45,404 bases of DNA from Sporichthya sp. (GCF_013815995.1 NZ_JACDFE010000006.1:1-45404); one strand, 5' to 3'. Counted from the first letter of the stretch, positions 7,466 to 15,276 are shown. Numbers and translations are program-made. The notes: generated by a model from the letters alone, not told the origin.

Positions 7466-8433
7466 CGGACAGCCTGGTCCTGCTCGCCTATGCGATCGGT
7501 GCGGGCACCGCCGGAGCGGCGCTGCTGCGGCGGTGCGCCTGGCCTCAGCGCGCACCGCGCCTGGGTGTCGCCGCGTGGCAAGCTCTCTCTGGGTCCGTCG
7601 TGCTGGCGTTGCTGCTTGCCGGAATCACTGCTGTTGTCCCGCTGCGGGCGATCGTGACCACGAACCCCGCTGAGGTGCTCCACACGTGTCTGATGGCCTT
7701 GCGCGCCCAGTACGACACCCTCGAAGGCGCGGTGTTGCACGCGACCGGGCTCGCCGCCACGCTGGGATTTGCCGCACGCGTGACCTACCTGCTGACGACG
7801 GGATTGCGCGACGCCCGGCGGCTTCGCCGCGAGCACCTGACGCGGTTGCACCTAGTTGCTCATCGCGATTGCACCCTCGACGCGTTCATCGTGGATCACC
7901 CCACTGCTGCGGCGTACTGCGTACCCGGGCGCGAGGGAACTATCGTGCTGACTACCGCCGCCGTGTCCGCCCTGGGTCCTGATGAACTAGCGGCCGTGCT
8001 CGCCCACGAGCGTGCGCACCTGCGGGGCCGGCACCACCTCGTCCTCGCCGGCGCAGCCGCGCTGGCGGGAACCATGCCGCTGATGCCGGGCTTGCGTTGG
8101 GCCCAGGCCGAACAGGCGCGGCTGTTGGAGATGATCGCCGACGACGACGACGCCGCGGTCGGTGCCGGGCGATTCACCGTGGCCAGCGCACTGGTCCACC
8201 TGGCGGAAGGATCCGTCCCTGCCATGGCGATGGGCGCGGCCGACATCGCCGCAGTGGCGCGCGTGCGGCGGCTGGTCAATCCCGCGCACCGTCTCGGCCT
8301 CGCGCACCGCGCGGCGATCGGCGCGGCGGTAGTGGTGACCGCGGCCATGCCGATCGCGATCGCGGCGACTCCGGCCTGGGCCGCAACACACGCGGGCTAC
8401 TGCTCCGCTCCGACGCTCGACCGGACGGCCTGA
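7462..8433 (+). CDS. M56-family (BlaR1-like) membrane metallopeptidase without sensor domain
   Basis: A 323-residue integral-membrane zinc protease. It has TM segments near residues 5-20, 40-60, 92-112, 190-205 and 283-305, and the HExxH motif as HERAH at residues 182-186, with the downstream acidic region ARLLEMIADDDDA. The penicillin-binding sensor domain of true BlaR1 is absent, as in many actinobacterial BlaI/M56 pairs. It presumably cleaves or inactivates the BlaI-type repressor encoded immediately upstream (ATGA overlap). With copper-resistance genes around, metal or envelope stress is a more likely signal than beta-lactam, but that is inference. Confidence 0.88.
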   Translation: MTDSLVLLAYAIGAGTAGAALLRRCAWPQRAPRLGVAAWQALSGSVVLALLLAGITAVVPLRAIVTTNPAEVLHTCLMALRAQYDTLEGAVLHATGLAATLGFAARVTYLLTTGLRDARRLRREHLTRLHLVAHRDCTLDAFIVDHPTAAAYCVPGREGTIVLTTAAVSALGPDELAAVLAHERAHLRGRHHLVLAGAAALAGTMPLMPGLRWAQAEQARLLEMIADDDDAAVGAGRFTVASALVHLAEGSVPAMAMGAADIAAVARVRRLVNPAHRLGLAHRAAIGAAVVVTAAMPIAIAATPAWAATHAGYCSAPTLDRTA

Positions 8434-8449
8434 GGCTCGGACGGTTGCG

Positions 8450-9968
8450 CTACCGCTTGACGCCGCGGGGATAACCGAATGTGCGCGTGATCAGGTGATA
8501 CGGCGCGGTCAGGGTTTCCCGCAGGATGCGGTGCTCGCCGTCGAGCACCAGTTCGGCCTGGACCAGCTCCGCGGGAAAGCCGACACGCAGGATGATGTCT
8601 CCGTCGGTTGTCCTGCCCACGATGACGGCCTGGGACGCGACCCCCGATCCGTAGAGTTCGCTCTCCAAGAACTCCGCGGCGGTTCCGCGTAGCCGCATCA
8701 CCGGGGCGGGCCCCCGCGCTCGTGTCGCTGGTGACGCGCTCCTCGATGACGATGCTGCCCAGCTTGCGCATTGCCGCTACGACGGCGCGCAGCTCGTCAC
8801 CCCCGGGGCGAGCGGGCCATGGCAGCGTCAGCTGCACGGTTCCTCCGGGCCATCCTTCGGCTCGGGCCCGAAGGCGCACCGTGTTGACGCCGTCGGGCCA
8901 GCGGATCGCGGTGACGAAGCATCCGGGTCCGCAGCTCAACCAGGCCAACGGCTGCTCCGCGCCCGCGTCCGTGGTGAGGGTGCCGGATAGGTCGTAATGG
9001 TTCCGGTCCGCGGTGTCGACGGCCCTGTTACCGAGACGCGGTGCCGACAGGCGCACGACCAGCTGTCCCTCGCTCGCGGTCGCGCTCACGCCGATGGCTC
9101 CGGCGCGAGCACCGAGGGGAACGGACAAGCCGACAGGAGGTGGCGGAATTGGCAGCGCGGAACCTCCGAGGGCGCGTGGTGTCGGCAGGGAGACGAGGAA
9201 TGCGGTGAGCGACACGACCAGCGCCAGCACCCCGGTCTCCGCACCGAGGATTCGGACACGTGGTGAACGCTGCGTGGCCGGGGCGGACCGAGCACTCAGG
9301 TGGCGTCGGGCTACCAGCGCGAGGACCGTGACCACACCGACGAGCGCAACCTTAACCAGCAACACGCGGCCGTAGGCGGTGGTGGTCCACGCCGACCACG
9401 GGACCAGGAGCAACGCGCTCAGGGTTCCGCTGACCACTACGCCCGCGAACAACCAGAGCGCCAGCCGGGCGTACGCGCCGAGCACCGCCCGTGCGTGCGT
9501 GCTCCACCCCAGCCGGCGCCAGCGGACCATCACGATCACGACGAAGGTCAGCGCACCGACCCAGATCGAGGCGGCCAGGACGTGGACCGCGGTGAGCAGG
9601 GCTCCCCATCCAGGTGCAGCTGTCGCAGCGTGGGCGCGCAGACCCTCGGCGAGCACCACAGCCATGAGCGGGATTCCTGCCCAACGCTCGCGCCGCGCCG
9701 CCGCAAGACCGCCGGCGACCGCGAACGCCACGATCTCGGTCAACGCCGCACGACCGGCCCGCCCGTCGAAGAGTTCCTGCAGCGAGAGGCTGCTGGCTCC
9801 TCGCCACAGGCTGCCCTGTCCGAGGACCAGCGCAGCCAGGCCCAAGGCATCGGGCCGGGTGCCGGTCGCACGCCCGTCGGGAGGAGCCCTGCCTCTGGAG
9901 GGACAACGCTGGCTCAACGACCTGGCCGCTATGACCGGCACGGTCGTGACGTTGACACCGAGGCCCAC
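8450..9968 (-). pseudogene. CopD-family copper resistance membrane protein, frameshifted and probably 5'-truncated
   Basis: The main frame from about 9968 has several TM segments (ALTEIVAFAVAGGLAAA, LLTAVHVLAASIWVGALTFV, LALWLFAGVVVSGTLSALLL, VLLVKVALVGVVTVLALVAR), characteristic of CopD, followed by a periplasmic domain. After MRKLGSIVIEERVTSDTSAG the homologous sequence continues in another frame as VMRLRGTAAEFLESELYGSG and ends at 8450. The shift lies in the G/C run at 8701-8719. At the 5' end no start with a signal sequence or first TM is found before the operator at 10121, so the N-terminus seems lost. CopD proteins move copper across the inner membrane. Confidence 0.75.
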
Positions 9969-10120
9969 GCCACCGACCCGGCGCTCGACTCCGGCGCCGC
10001 CGTCGAGTGCTCGCCCGGTCGATCGCCTCCCCGGGAGCGCGACCGATCAGCCTCTGAGGCGGTCGACGACCGGATCACCCCGGTTCCGGCCGGCCGCGAC
10101 CCGCAATATCGCAACTAGCA

Positions 10121-10138
10121 ACTACATTGCTTAGTAGT
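10121..10138. promoter_or_regulatory. BlaI/CopY-like operator B
   Basis: ACTAC-ATTGCTTA-GTAGT, the best of the four dyads, with perfect half-sites in the same 5-8-5 geometry as site A. It overlaps the minus-strand TATACT box, so binding would block leftward transcription toward copD. Confidence 0.65.
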
Positions 10139-10325
10139 ATACATCAGGACAGCTGGAATCTTGACTGCCGTCGCCCCCGCGGCGCCGTGCCCACCTCTTT
10201 CGTGATGGACCGTCAGGGTTGGAACGCTGCTCGCGGGATCGGTCGAAGCACCGCAACTCAGTTGGGCGCCGTGATCGAGACCCTCCTGGTAAAGGTACGC
10301 ACCGCACCCTCGTCGTCAGTTTGAT

Positions 10326-10343
10326 ACTATTGACCTTAGTAGT
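10326..10343. promoter_or_regulatory. BlaI/CopY-like operator C
   Basis: ACTAT-TGACCTTA-GTAGT, one half-site mismatch from perfect, 60 bases upstream of the small membrane gene at 10403. TACTAT at 10325-10330 may be the rightward -10 box. Confidence 0.6.
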
Positions 10344-10402
10344 AACCGCTCACGAAGGTTCCTTCGCGGGCGCGGGCGCCAAACCCACAGGAGAAGAAGA
10401 TC

Positions 10403-10615
10403 ATGGTAGAGCTGCTCAGGAGCCTGGCCATCCTGGCCTGTCCGGTCGGTATGGGGGCGATGATGTGGTTCATGATGCGCGGCCGCGGCGGTTCGTCGCA
10501 GACCGCGCCTGCCCAGGTCCCTGCCAACAGCGGTGAGTTGGCCCGGCTTCGCGCCGAGATCGACCAGCTGCAGGCGGCGCAGCGCGACGCCAATCCCAAG
10601 GCCTCGCCCCGATGA
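10403..10615 (+). CDS. Small single-span membrane protein with coiled-coil tail
   Basis: A 70-residue protein. Residues 5-27 are a hydrophobic segment rich in Met (LAILACPVGMGAMMWFMM), then a linker and a short heptad-like helix (ELARLRAEIDQLQAAQRD). The Met/Cys-rich membrane segment and the context suggest a role in copper handling, but I know no named family for it. It has an excellent AGGAG nine bases from the ATG and follows operator C. It overlaps the next gene by ATGA, so the pair is translationally coupled. Confidence 0.7.
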   Translation: MVELLRSLAILACPVGMGAMMWFMMRGRGGSSQTAPAQVPANSGELARLRAEIDQLQAAQRDANPKASPR

Positions 10616-10851
10616 ACTCGCTTGTCCTGCCTGTCGCGACCCTGCTGGCGGCCATCGGCCTGACCTACGTGTTCTGCATCCGGCCCATGCGCAAGGTCCG
10701 GTGCGCCACGACGCGGCCCTCGGCGCCGGACGTAACGGCAGGCCGGGGCTCCGAGCAGGCGGAGATCGAGGCGGCCCGAGCGCAATTGGCTGCCCTACGC
10801 GCCACCCAACCCGCGTCCCGCGACACCGATGCCCATGTCGGGAATGACTGA
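10612..10851 (+). CDS. Small membrane protein, partner of the preceding gene
   Basis: A 79-residue protein built like its neighbour: one N-terminal TM (LVLPVATLLAAIGLTYVFCI), a basic turn (RPMRKVR) and an acidic-Ala helix (EQAEIEAARAQLAALRAT). The function is unknown. The similar architecture and start/stop overlap suggest that the two products form a hetero-complex through their coiled tails. This is inference. Confidence 0.65.
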   Translation: MNSLVLPVATLLAAIGLTYVFCIRPMRKVRCATTRPSAPDVTAGRGSEQAEIEAARAQLAALRATQPASRDTDAHVGND

Positions 10852-10917
10852 CCCGCTAACCACCGATCGGTGTGCGGTCCGAAAAATCCGCCCCCACGGG
10901 GAGTTATCGCTTTTCAT

Positions 10918-10983
10918 GTCTACGTTGGCGTTTTTCGCCACAGGTTTCTCGACCGGGTTGGTGGCCGGCGGTGCCTCGTGGCG
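10918..10983 (+). pseudogene. Fragment resembling the N-terminus of a TauE/SafE-type transporter
   Basis: From ATG 10918 the frame reads MSTLAFFATGFSTGLVAGGAS and then runs into the copA remnant in a different frame. FATGFSTGLVAGGAS resembles the first membrane helix of sulfite exporter TauE/SafE (DsbD-like) proteins, which often accompany metal ATPases. Only about 20 residues remain, so the identification is tentative. Confidence 0.35.
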
Positions 10984-11210
10984 CGGCCGTTCCAAGGTGC
11001 CGCCGCGGACGCGATCCGGCTGGCCCGGCCCACGCTGGGGACGATCAAAAGCAATCTGGTGTGGGCCTTCGGCTACAACGTGGCTGCCCTTCCGCTGGCT
11101 GCGGGCGGTTTCCTCAACCCCCTCATCGCTGCGCCACGATGGCCTTGAGTTCGGTGTTCGTCGTGAGCAACAGCCAGCGTCTGCGACGCTTCCGGGCGCT
11201 GAGCGTCTGA
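10984..11210 (+). pseudogene. C-terminal scrap of a copper P-type ATPase (copA-like)
   Basis: Reads QGAAADAIRLARPTLGTIK, NLVWAFGYNVAALPLAAGGFLNPLIA, then after a one-base shift near 11133 continues TMALSSVFVVSNSQRLRRFR. This is the invariant last-two-helix region of CopA/ZntA-type P1B ATPases, with the copper-ATPase YN and MxxSS residues of the last two helices. The phosphorylation domain and everything upstream are gone. It shows that the island once carried a copper exporter. Confidence 0.8.
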
Positions 11211-11223
11211 CCGCAGCCGGCGG

Positions 11224-11532
11224 CTACGGCAGGCCTGCTAGGAGGACCTGTCGCAGATCGTTGATGCTGGGGGCGCCGCGCAGGTCACCGTGTTCGTCCC
11301 GGTACAAGCGACAGGACACGCTCGGCTCGATGTTGGTCCGGGGGAACGGGTCGCGGCCGTCCACCAGCAGCGTCGGCGAACCGTGCATCCCGAGGACTAC
11401 CGCGTCTGCGTGATCCACGATCAGCTGTAGGGACACCGTCACGTCCGCAAGTGCGGCCAGCACCTCCTGTGCTCGCCGCGCGAGGAGTTCCGCATTCGGG
11501 CAATCCGCGACGTGCAGTACCTGAACCTTCAT
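11224..11532 (-). CDS. Small thioredoxin-fold protein (alkylmercury-lyase-like annotation group)
   Basis: A 102-residue cytosolic protein starting MKVQVLHVADCPNAELL. The N-terminal strand followed by DCPN and the later cis-Pro-like block HGSPTLLVDGRDPF are thioredoxin-fold features, but there is only one Cys at the usual active-site position (a second, SCRLYRDE, lies further on). Relatives in actinobacterial metal islands are often labelled alkylmercury lyase or DF-family protein without proof. It is the last gene of the leftward operon that begins at 13133. Metal binding or thiol chemistry is likely but unproven. Confidence 0.75.
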   Translation of the reverse strand: MKVQVLHVADCPNAELLARRAQEVLAALADVTVSLQLIVDHADAVVLGMHGSPTLLVDGRDPFPRTNIEPSVSCRLYRDEHGDLRGAPSINDLRQVLLAGLP

Positions 11533-11569
11533 GGGCCATCCCAGCACCGCGTCGTCCCGAGCGCGCGGC

Positions 11570-12484
11570 TCACGACGACCGGTCGGCGTATCGGGTGGTG
11601 AAACTTGTCCCACCGTCGGTGCTCTGCAGTATTCCGCGCTCGGCTGCGACGTAGAGGGTCTGCGCGCCGTTGCGTACGTCCACCGTTAACGCCTCGGGCT
11701 CGCCCGCGATTGTGCCGCGCTCGGTCCAGCCCGCACCGCCGTCACGGGAATGGTGCACTGCACCGTCAGTGTCGATGCCGTAGAGGGTGTCTGGGCTTGC
11801 CCAGGCCACGACGACCAAGGTGGGCGCCCCCGCCACGGCGGCCCAGGTTCGGCCTCCGTCGGTGCTGCGCAAAAGGCCGTCGGATGTCGTCGCGAGGATG
11901 TTCTCCGGATCCTGCGGATCGACGACGAAATCCCGCATCGGGCGCGTGCTCCGAGTTTCCCACTGCACGCGGTCGGGCGAGACCATGAAGGTGCCGCTGC
12001 CGGATTCGTAGCCGTAGACGCGGCCGTGAACGGCATGCAGGGTGTGGAAGTCGGCCTTGCCGCTCAGACTGAGCGGAACCCAGGTATTCGCGCCGTCGGT
12101 AGATTCGATCAGGCCGAGGCGAGAGGGCAGGTTCTCCCGCAGGTCGGGGTGCCCGGAGCCGAGGAAGGTGTTCGGGCCGGTGATGGTGAAGCCCATGGTG
12201 TCCTGGTAGCGATTGGCGACCCGGGTTGCCTTGCCGGTTGCGGGTATCCGGAAGATCCCGAAGTGGCTGGCGGCATACAGCACGCCGTCGGCGGGATCGA
12301 CGCCGAGTGCGTGCACGTGCTCCAGACCGAGTTCGGGGTAGTCGTCGGCGGACAGGGGCTGCTGCCCGGCCGCGGTGTCCTTCGAATCGCCGTTGGTGAC
12401 CACCAGCGTGACCGCCGTGCCGAGGAGTACGACCAGGGCCGTACCGATGGTAGCGACCAGGGCCCGCCCGGGCACCCACCTCAT
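11570..12484 (-). CDS. Membrane-anchored BNR/sialidase-like beta-propeller protein (F510_1955 type)
   Basis: A 304-residue protein with an N-terminal TM anchor (LVATIGTALVVLLGTAVTLVV) and an extracytoplasmic propeller. The repeats STDGANTWVPL, STDGGRTWAAVAG, SRDGGAGWTERG and STDGGTSF are BNR/Asp-box motifs (S.DGG..W), and EHVHALGVDPADGVLYAASHFGIFRI is the typical opening of the F510_1955 glycosylhydrolase-like family. No catalytic acid can be named. Such proteins recur in metal-resistance islands beside DUF305 lipoproteins, as here (22-base gap). I chose the ATG at 12484, since an upstream extension would overlap the DUF305 gene. Confidence 0.82.
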   Translation of the reverse strand: MRWVPGRALVATIGTALVVLLGTAVTLVVTNGDSKDTAAGQQPLSADDYPELGLEHVHALGVDPADGVLYAASHFGIFRIPATGKATRVANRYQDTMGFTITGPNTFLGSGHPDLRENLPSRLGLIESTDGANTWVPLSLSGKADFHTLHAVHGRVYGYESGSGTFMVSPDRVQWETRSTRPMRDFVVDPQDPENILATTSDGLLRSTDGGRTWAAVAGAPTLVVVAWASPDTLYGIDTDGAVHHSRDGGAGWTERGTIAGEPEALTVDVRNGAQTLYVAAERGILQSTDGGTSFTTRYADRSS

Positions 12485-12506
12485 CGTGTCGCGTCCAGAC
12501 GTCGCA

Positions 12507-13133
12507 TCAGGCGTCGAGGAGCTTTTGAATGCGGGCGAGTTCCGCCTTTTGGGCGGACTCGATGTCCGAGGCCAGCGCGGTCGCCGCGGGGTTGCTTCCG
12601 GCGTCCTGCGCACTGCCCGCGATCGCGAGGGCACCACGGTGGAGTTCGAGCATGAGAGTGAGGAACAGTCGGTCGAATCGTGCCCCCTTGGCTGCGGTCA
12701 GCCGCTCGATCTCGCCGCCGCTCGCCAGGCGCGGCAGCGCCTCCGGCATGATCTCGGCCAGCTGTTCGGGGCTCATCTGGGTGAAGTCCATGCCAGGCAT
12801 CCCGGCCATCAGCGGCGCGCCCCAATTCGCGAGCCACATCTGCATCGCCTCCACCTCGGGCGCCTTCCCCGCCACGATCGCCGCGGCCAGTTTCTTGACC
12901 TTCGGGTCCTTCGCGCGCGTCGCGGCCAGCGAAGCTATCTTCACCGCCTGCAGGTGATGCGGGAGCATCAACTGAGCGAAGTTGACGTCGGCGACGTTGA
13001 AGTTGGAGTCAGCAACGGGTTGCGCGGTGACGCCTTCGCCACCGCCACCGCCACAAGCGGTCAGCACAGCGGCGGCCGTGAAGGCGACGAGCGCTGCGGC
13101 GGCCGTTCGGGGCAGTCGTCGCGTAAAGCTCAT
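12507..13133 (-). CDS. DUF305 lipoprotein
   Basis: A 208-residue lipoprotein: basic start, hydrophobic stretch and lipobox LTAC followed by a Gly run. The mature part has the DUF305 (ferritin-like four-helix) pattern: FNVADVNFAQLMLPHHLQAVKIA, with the conserved HH, KKLAAAIVAGKAPEVEAMQMWL, a Met-rich stretch (MAGMPGMDFTQMSPEQ), and the second metal-site helix FLTLMLELHRGALAIA. The His/Met content suits copper binding outside the membrane. AGAGAGGG lies before the ATG. It is first in the operon with the BNR and thioredoxin-like genes, under operator D. Confidence 0.9.
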   Translation of the reverse strand: MSFTRRLPRTAAAALVAFTAAAVLTACGGGGGEGVTAQPVADSNFNVADVNFAQLMLPHHLQAVKIASLAATRAKDPKVKKLAAAIVAGKAPEVEAMQMWLANWGAPLMAGMPGMDFTQMSPEQLAEIMPEALPRLASGGEIERLTAAKGARFDRLFLTLMLELHRGALAIAGSAQDAGSNPAATALASDIESAQKAELARIQKLLDA

Positions 13134-13208
13134 CGGCCCTCTCTTCTTCGTCTGGTCGTGTGGCTGACGCACCCGGCCGAGATTGCGCCGGCGGCCGGGC
13201 GGTTACAT

Positions 13209-13226
13209 ACTACGGATATTAGTACT
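13209..13226. promoter_or_regulatory. BlaI/CopY-like operator D
   Basis: ACTAC-GGATATTA-GTACT, one mismatch in the right half-site, same 5-8-5 geometry. It sits 76 bases upstream of the DUF305 start on the minus strand, so it can control the three-gene leftward operon. Confidence 0.55.
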
Positions 13227-13274
13227 ATGGGCCGTGTTCAATGCCGCGCTCGGTTGCGTCTGGGCGTCGGTGGC

Positions 13275-13465
13275 GCCGAGGTCGCTGGCGGGCTTTCAGT
13301 TGCAGTTCCAGTTGCAGTACGGCCGCGTCCGGCCTGATCCACGTAAGTCCGCCGAGGCTCCTGACCTGCGGAAACGGACTCTGACGGATCATCACAACCC
13401 ATCGGGGCGACCTTAAACCTCGCTTCCCGAAAGGGAGTACGGGTTCAAATCCCGTCCCGGGCACC
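13275..13465 (+). repeat. Direct repeat copy 2 with tRNA-Leu 3' half (att3)
   Basis: Matches 6449-6646 in the arm part (GAGGTCGCTGGCGGGC, TTGCAG-type repeats, the spacer with CTGACCTGCGGAAACG). Its tRNA part at 13412-13465 is identical to the resident tRNA-Leu 3' half. This is therefore the attR generated at the present site, while 6449-6646 carries a foreign version. Confidence 0.85.
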
Positions 13466-13524
13466 GTCTCTCACCTGCGCAGATACCAAATGACAGGGGC
13501 GCAAGGCCGTCGCCCGAGCCCGTT

Positions 13525-13575
13525 GGGTTGCAGTTGTGGGTTGCAGTTGTGGGTTGCAGTTGTGGGTTGCAGTTG
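13525..13575 (+). repeat. 13-bp tandem repeat, probable integrase arm sites
   Basis: GGGTTGCAGTTGT is repeated three times head to tail (13525, 13538, 13551), followed by a partial fourth unit from 13564. It shares the GTTGCAGTT core with the repeats at 3131, 6468, 13297 and 16045 and lies 60 bases from att3, as the 3131 cluster does from the tRNA. Confidence 0.6.
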
Positions 13576-13619
13576 GGAGAGCCGCGGTGGCCGCTGCCGC
13601 CGCCGTTCTGCGCAATCCT

Positions 13620-13730
13620 GTGGACGTCCCGCGCGGTCGGCGTACACTGGATGATCGCCTGTTGCGCTGAGCTTCAGGAAGTGAGCCCGAGACCCGTCCG
13701 GACGGACGTGGCGCTCGGGCTTCGCGCTTT
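13620..13730 (+). ncRNA. Promoter-hairpin cassette, candidate small RNA copy 1
   Basis: GTGGAC (13620-13625), 17 bases, TACACT (13643-13648), then a short transcribed part ending in the hairpin GAGCCCGAG/CTCGGGCTT (13683-13722). The stretch from GGCGTACACTGG to GTGAGCCCG is almost identical to 16134-16183, although the neighbouring DUF3800-like genes have diverged much more. It could be an sRNA of about 70-80 nt, a leader peptide beginning ATGATCGCCTG, or a promoter plus a convergent terminator. Confidence 0.4.
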
Positions 13731-13741
13731 CCTGGGTCTGG

Positions 13742-14080
13742 TCAGACTGAGCGGACGGCGCCCAGGATCGGGGCGATCCGCCGGCGCCAGTCACCGGAAC
13801 GGCCCAACACCACGCAGCAACGTCCGGCAGGGCGAGTAGCGGTTCGGTGTGGGCCCGCGAGTGCACGTAGCGGATGGACTCTCGCGCGTCGGCGGCCCGG
13901 ACAGCCTCGATGAGTCGCTGACTGTCGAAGCTCACCAAGGAATCGTTCTGCTCGATCACTACCCGCGTGTCGCTGCCGGCGGCGGCGAGGTCCTCGACCA
14001 GTGCAGTCAGACAGGCGGCTCGGGCGGCTCGGTCGGTCGGGTACCGCCTGGCGGCGTCGTAAATGGTCGCCGTCAGCCTG
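13742..14080 (-). pseudogene. Truncated, frameshifted DUF3800-like gene
   Basis: Paralogue of the intact gene at 16225-16758. Homology begins at LTATIYDAARRYPTDRAARAACL (intact: ITATVYDACRRYSHELDARAACL) and runs through VIEQNDSLVSFDSQRLIEAVR to DVAAWCWA. One base is missing near 13800, and the true C-terminus GDWRRRIAPILGAVRSV follows in another frame. The N-terminal third, including the FVDET motif, is missing because the peroxiredoxin cassette abuts at 14073. Confidence 0.8.
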
Positions 14081-14660
14081 GGTTTGAGCGAATGTCCGTC
14101 CCGGCCGACGACGCCTCGGCGGCCAGTTTGAGGATCTCGTCCACCGACCACTGGTCGTAGCCGTGAACTCCGTACTTGCTGGCCAGCACTTTGCCGTTGG
14201 GTGCCACGAGGAAGTCGGCCGGGAGTCCGCGCGGGCCACCGTTGAAGTCGAAGGCAAACTTTCTCCGTTTGGCCAGCAGACCACGCACTTCCGCCCGCCA
14301 TGCGCCCGGGTGCAGCGGAGCTCGCCAGGACGCCTCGACGCCGAACTCCCGATAGAGGCGCTTTTCTGGGTCGCCTACCACCGCGAACGGGGGCGGATCG
14401 CTCTGGTGGGCGAGTAGCGAGGTTGTCGAGGAGTGAAACAGCACGACTTCACGGATGCCGGCGGCTTCGATCTCGGCATAGCGTGCGCGGAGGGCCTGCA
14501 GGTGCAGATGACACATTGGGCATCCGGCAAAGCGCCGGAACTGCAGATGCACGAGCATGTTCGGGTCCGGAACCAGCACGGGCTCGCCGTAGATGCTGAT
14601 CAGCTTCCGGGTGCCGACGTCCGCGCCGGGCGCAATCCGGCGGCTCTTCTGATTGACCAT
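14073..14660 (-). CDS. Peroxiredoxin-like AhpC/TSA family protein
   Basis: A 195-residue thioredoxin-fold protein. FAGCPMCHLHLQALR carries a CxxC at the position of the peroxidatic cysteine. VVLFHSSTTSLLAHQSDPPFAVVGDP and the downstream GLPADFLVAPNGKVLASKYG fit the AhpC/TSA-2 (peroxiredoxin-like) family. It probably reduces peroxides or acts as a thiol oxidoreductase in the cytosol. There is no signal peptide. The ATG at 14660 is preceded by a purine-rich AAAGGGAAAG. It lies 14 bases behind the mycothiol-fold gene, so the two form an operon. Its 3' end runs into the broken DUF3800-like gene, marking an insertion junction. Confidence 0.85.
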   Translation of the reverse strand: MVNQKSRRIAPGADVGTRKLISIYGEPVLVPDPNMLVHLQFRRFAGCPMCHLHLQALRARYAEIEAAGIREVVLFHSSTTSLLAHQSDPPPFAVVGDPEKRLYREFGVEASWRAPLHPGAWRAEVRGLLAKRRKFAFDFNGGPRGLPADFLVAPNGKVLASKYGVHGYDQWSVDEILKLAAEASSAGTDIRSNPG

Positions 14661-14674
14661 CAGAGCTTTCCCTT

Positions 14675-15244
14675 TCACAGCGGATGCCGCCCGCTGAACG
14701 CGACGACTCGCTCGGTCGGGGTCGCCCCGGTAGCCGCTTGCACCTCCGGCCCGAACCGGCCTTTCGGTCGCATCATCGGCACCAGTTGCGAGCCGACCGC
14801 TTCGGCGAGCTGCGCCTCCTCCTCGCTGAATTCGACCTTCTCCCCGATCGCGACCGCGAGGTCCCAGCTGTGGAGCAGGGTCGAGTAGGTGATGACCGCG
14901 ATGGCCTGCGCGGCCGGCACGGTGCCGAGCACGATTGTCACCGGGGCGTCCCAGTCCGATACCGCGCCCCATGCGGCGTGAGAGCGATCCACGATGCGCC
15001 GCGCCGCGCCCTTCGCGTCCCCATCGAGAACGTCGTCGCCACCGAAGACTTCAGCCTCGGTCGGACCGCGGCCTCCGTCCAAGGTCGCGGAAAACAGCGC
15101 CATCGTCTGCAACGTGTGACTCAGCATCGCGCGGACGTCCCACCCGGTGCATGGGGTGGCCCGGCCCAGATCCTCGTCGTCCAGCAGATCAACCAGCCCC
15201 AGCAACCGTGCATCAGCGCTCTTCAACAGCTCCAGTTCGGCCAC
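14675..15244 (-). CDS. TIGR03086 family protein (mycothiol-dependent/DinB-like fold)
   Basis: A 189-residue four-helix protein related to mycothiol-dependent maleylpyruvate isomerases. Seen: LGLVDLLDDEDLGRATPCTGWDVRAMLSHTLQTM, with the PT/PCxGWdvr..L.H signature whose His belongs to the metal site, and a second block ITYSTLLHSWDLAVAIG with H and D. Members bind a divalent metal and use mycothiol. The exact reaction is unknown. The GTG start at 15244 has GGAGG about 10 bases upstream. The gene heads a leftward pair with the peroxiredoxin, consistent with thiol-redox work, and is divergent from the CGNR gene. Confidence 0.85.
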   Translation of the reverse strand: MAELELLKSADARLLGLVDLLDDEDLGRATPCTGWDVRAMLSHTLQTMALFSATLDGGRGPTEAEVFGGDDVLDGDAKGAARRIVDRSHAAWGAVSDWDAPVTIVLGTVPAAQAIAVITYSTLLHSWDLAVAIGEKVEFSEEEAQLAEAVGSQLVPMMRPKGRFGPEVQAATGATPTERVVAFSGRHPL

Positions 15245-15276
15245 TTCGAAACCTCCGTAGTAACGGGAAAAACGAT

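Larger units (their letters stand above)
10119..10402. other. Intergenic control region between copD remnant and small membrane genes
   Basis: No recognisable gene. It contains operator B, a TATACT box on the minus strand (10136-10141) suitable as a -10 for the copD side, operator C, and a strong AGGAG (10389-10393) for the gene at 10403. An open frame at 10127-10324 has no family signature and starts within the operator, so I do not call it. Confidence 0.5.

Noticed and set aside
7462-8433. Beta-lactam sensor BlaR1
   Set aside because: The C-terminal penicillin-binding sensor domain is missing, and no beta-lactamase is nearby.
10127-10324. Small gene between operators B and C
   Set aside because: The frame starts inside the operator, has no ribosome site, and its protein has no recognisable feature.
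13525-13575. CRISPR-like array
   Set aside because: Units are 13 bases, directly abutting and without spacers, and there are no cas genes. Integrase arm sites explain them better.
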